Shown: positions 63,754 to 64,000 of the stretch, in pieces | Numbering within the stretch: the stretch's first letter is position 1 | How the letters are laid out: each line of letters starts with the position of its first letter | NCBI GenBank assembly: GCA_016235765.1 | Contig: JACRIZ010000014.1 | Location: 1-64,000 of the forward strand | Reading direction: 5' to 3' | Length of the DNA stretch: 64,000 bases | From: Rhodocyclales bacterium | GTDB lineage: Bacteria > Pseudomonadota > Gammaproteobacteria > Burkholderiales > Rhodocyclaceae | Notes under the pieces: generated by a model | What the model saw: the letters and a program-made list of their open reading frames with translations, nothing else | What the model was told of the DNA's origin: nothing | Databases searched by the model: none | Translations under genes and position numbers: made by a program

Positions 63754-64000
63754 TCAAGCGGTCGGGCGCTGCTCGAATTCGGTGAATTCTCCGCTGCCGA
63801 GTTCGACCGCGACATGGGCCACTTCGGCGCCCGCCGGACCGCGCCGTGCCCAGTCGGTGATGGCCGCCACGGACTCGGCAGTGCCGGCGACCATGGCTTC
63901 GACGCTGCCGTCGCGTCGATTGCGCACCCAGCCTGCTACATCGAGGCGGCGTGCCGCAACAACCATGCCGTAGCGGTAGCCGACGCCCTGCACCAGGCCG
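63754..64000 (-). CDS. acylphosphatase (5' end beyond window)
   Basis: VQGVGYRYGMVVAARRLDVAGWVRNRRDGSVEAMVAG; frame continues upstream past 64000. Confidence 0.85.
   Translation of the reverse strand, partial: GLVQGVGYRYGMVVAARRLDVAGWVRNRRDGSVEAMVAGTAESVAAITDWARRGPAGAEVAHVAVELGSGEFTEFEQRPTA

Overview
The window is a 64 kb high-GC bacterial chromosomal segment. Gene content (GcdH, ProA, HolA, LptE, LeuS, DnaE, TAXI-TRAP transporter, MaeB) suggests a betaproteobacterium, possibly Rhodocyclales-like; this is inference. Most of it is an ordinary housekeeping backbone. Four parts stand out. (1) At 2.6-11.0 kb there is a Type III-like restriction-modification operon. It carries an embedded DUF6978-like/DUF1828-like pair and a HEPN-type (HI0074-like) gene, and its Res subunit is fused in frame to an MNT nucleotidyltransferase domain. 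A 32-bp exact duplication of the mod 3' end marks the embedded cassette. (2) At 51.8-63.0 kb there is a probable transmembrane/extracellular electron-transfer locus: a beta-barrel-like protein, a giant multiheme cytochrome (about 40 CXXCH plus 5 CX3CH/CX4CH motifs, manual count), a Lys-rich 24-CXXCH cytochrome, an inner-membrane His-rich b-type-like protein, and a divergent ferredoxin-flavoprotein. (3) At 34.3-37.9 kb there is a compositionally different accessory islet, bounded by a diguanylate cyclase gene and a decayed DGC 3' fragment. It contains an Imm32-like/FKBP fusion and a RelE/HigB-XRE toxin-antitoxin pair. (4) leuS contains a 68-bp palindromic, RAYT/REP-like element that appears to be translated in frame. 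Very long antisense ORFs were rejected as GC artefacts. All calls come from reading the sequence and supplied translations; no database search was run.
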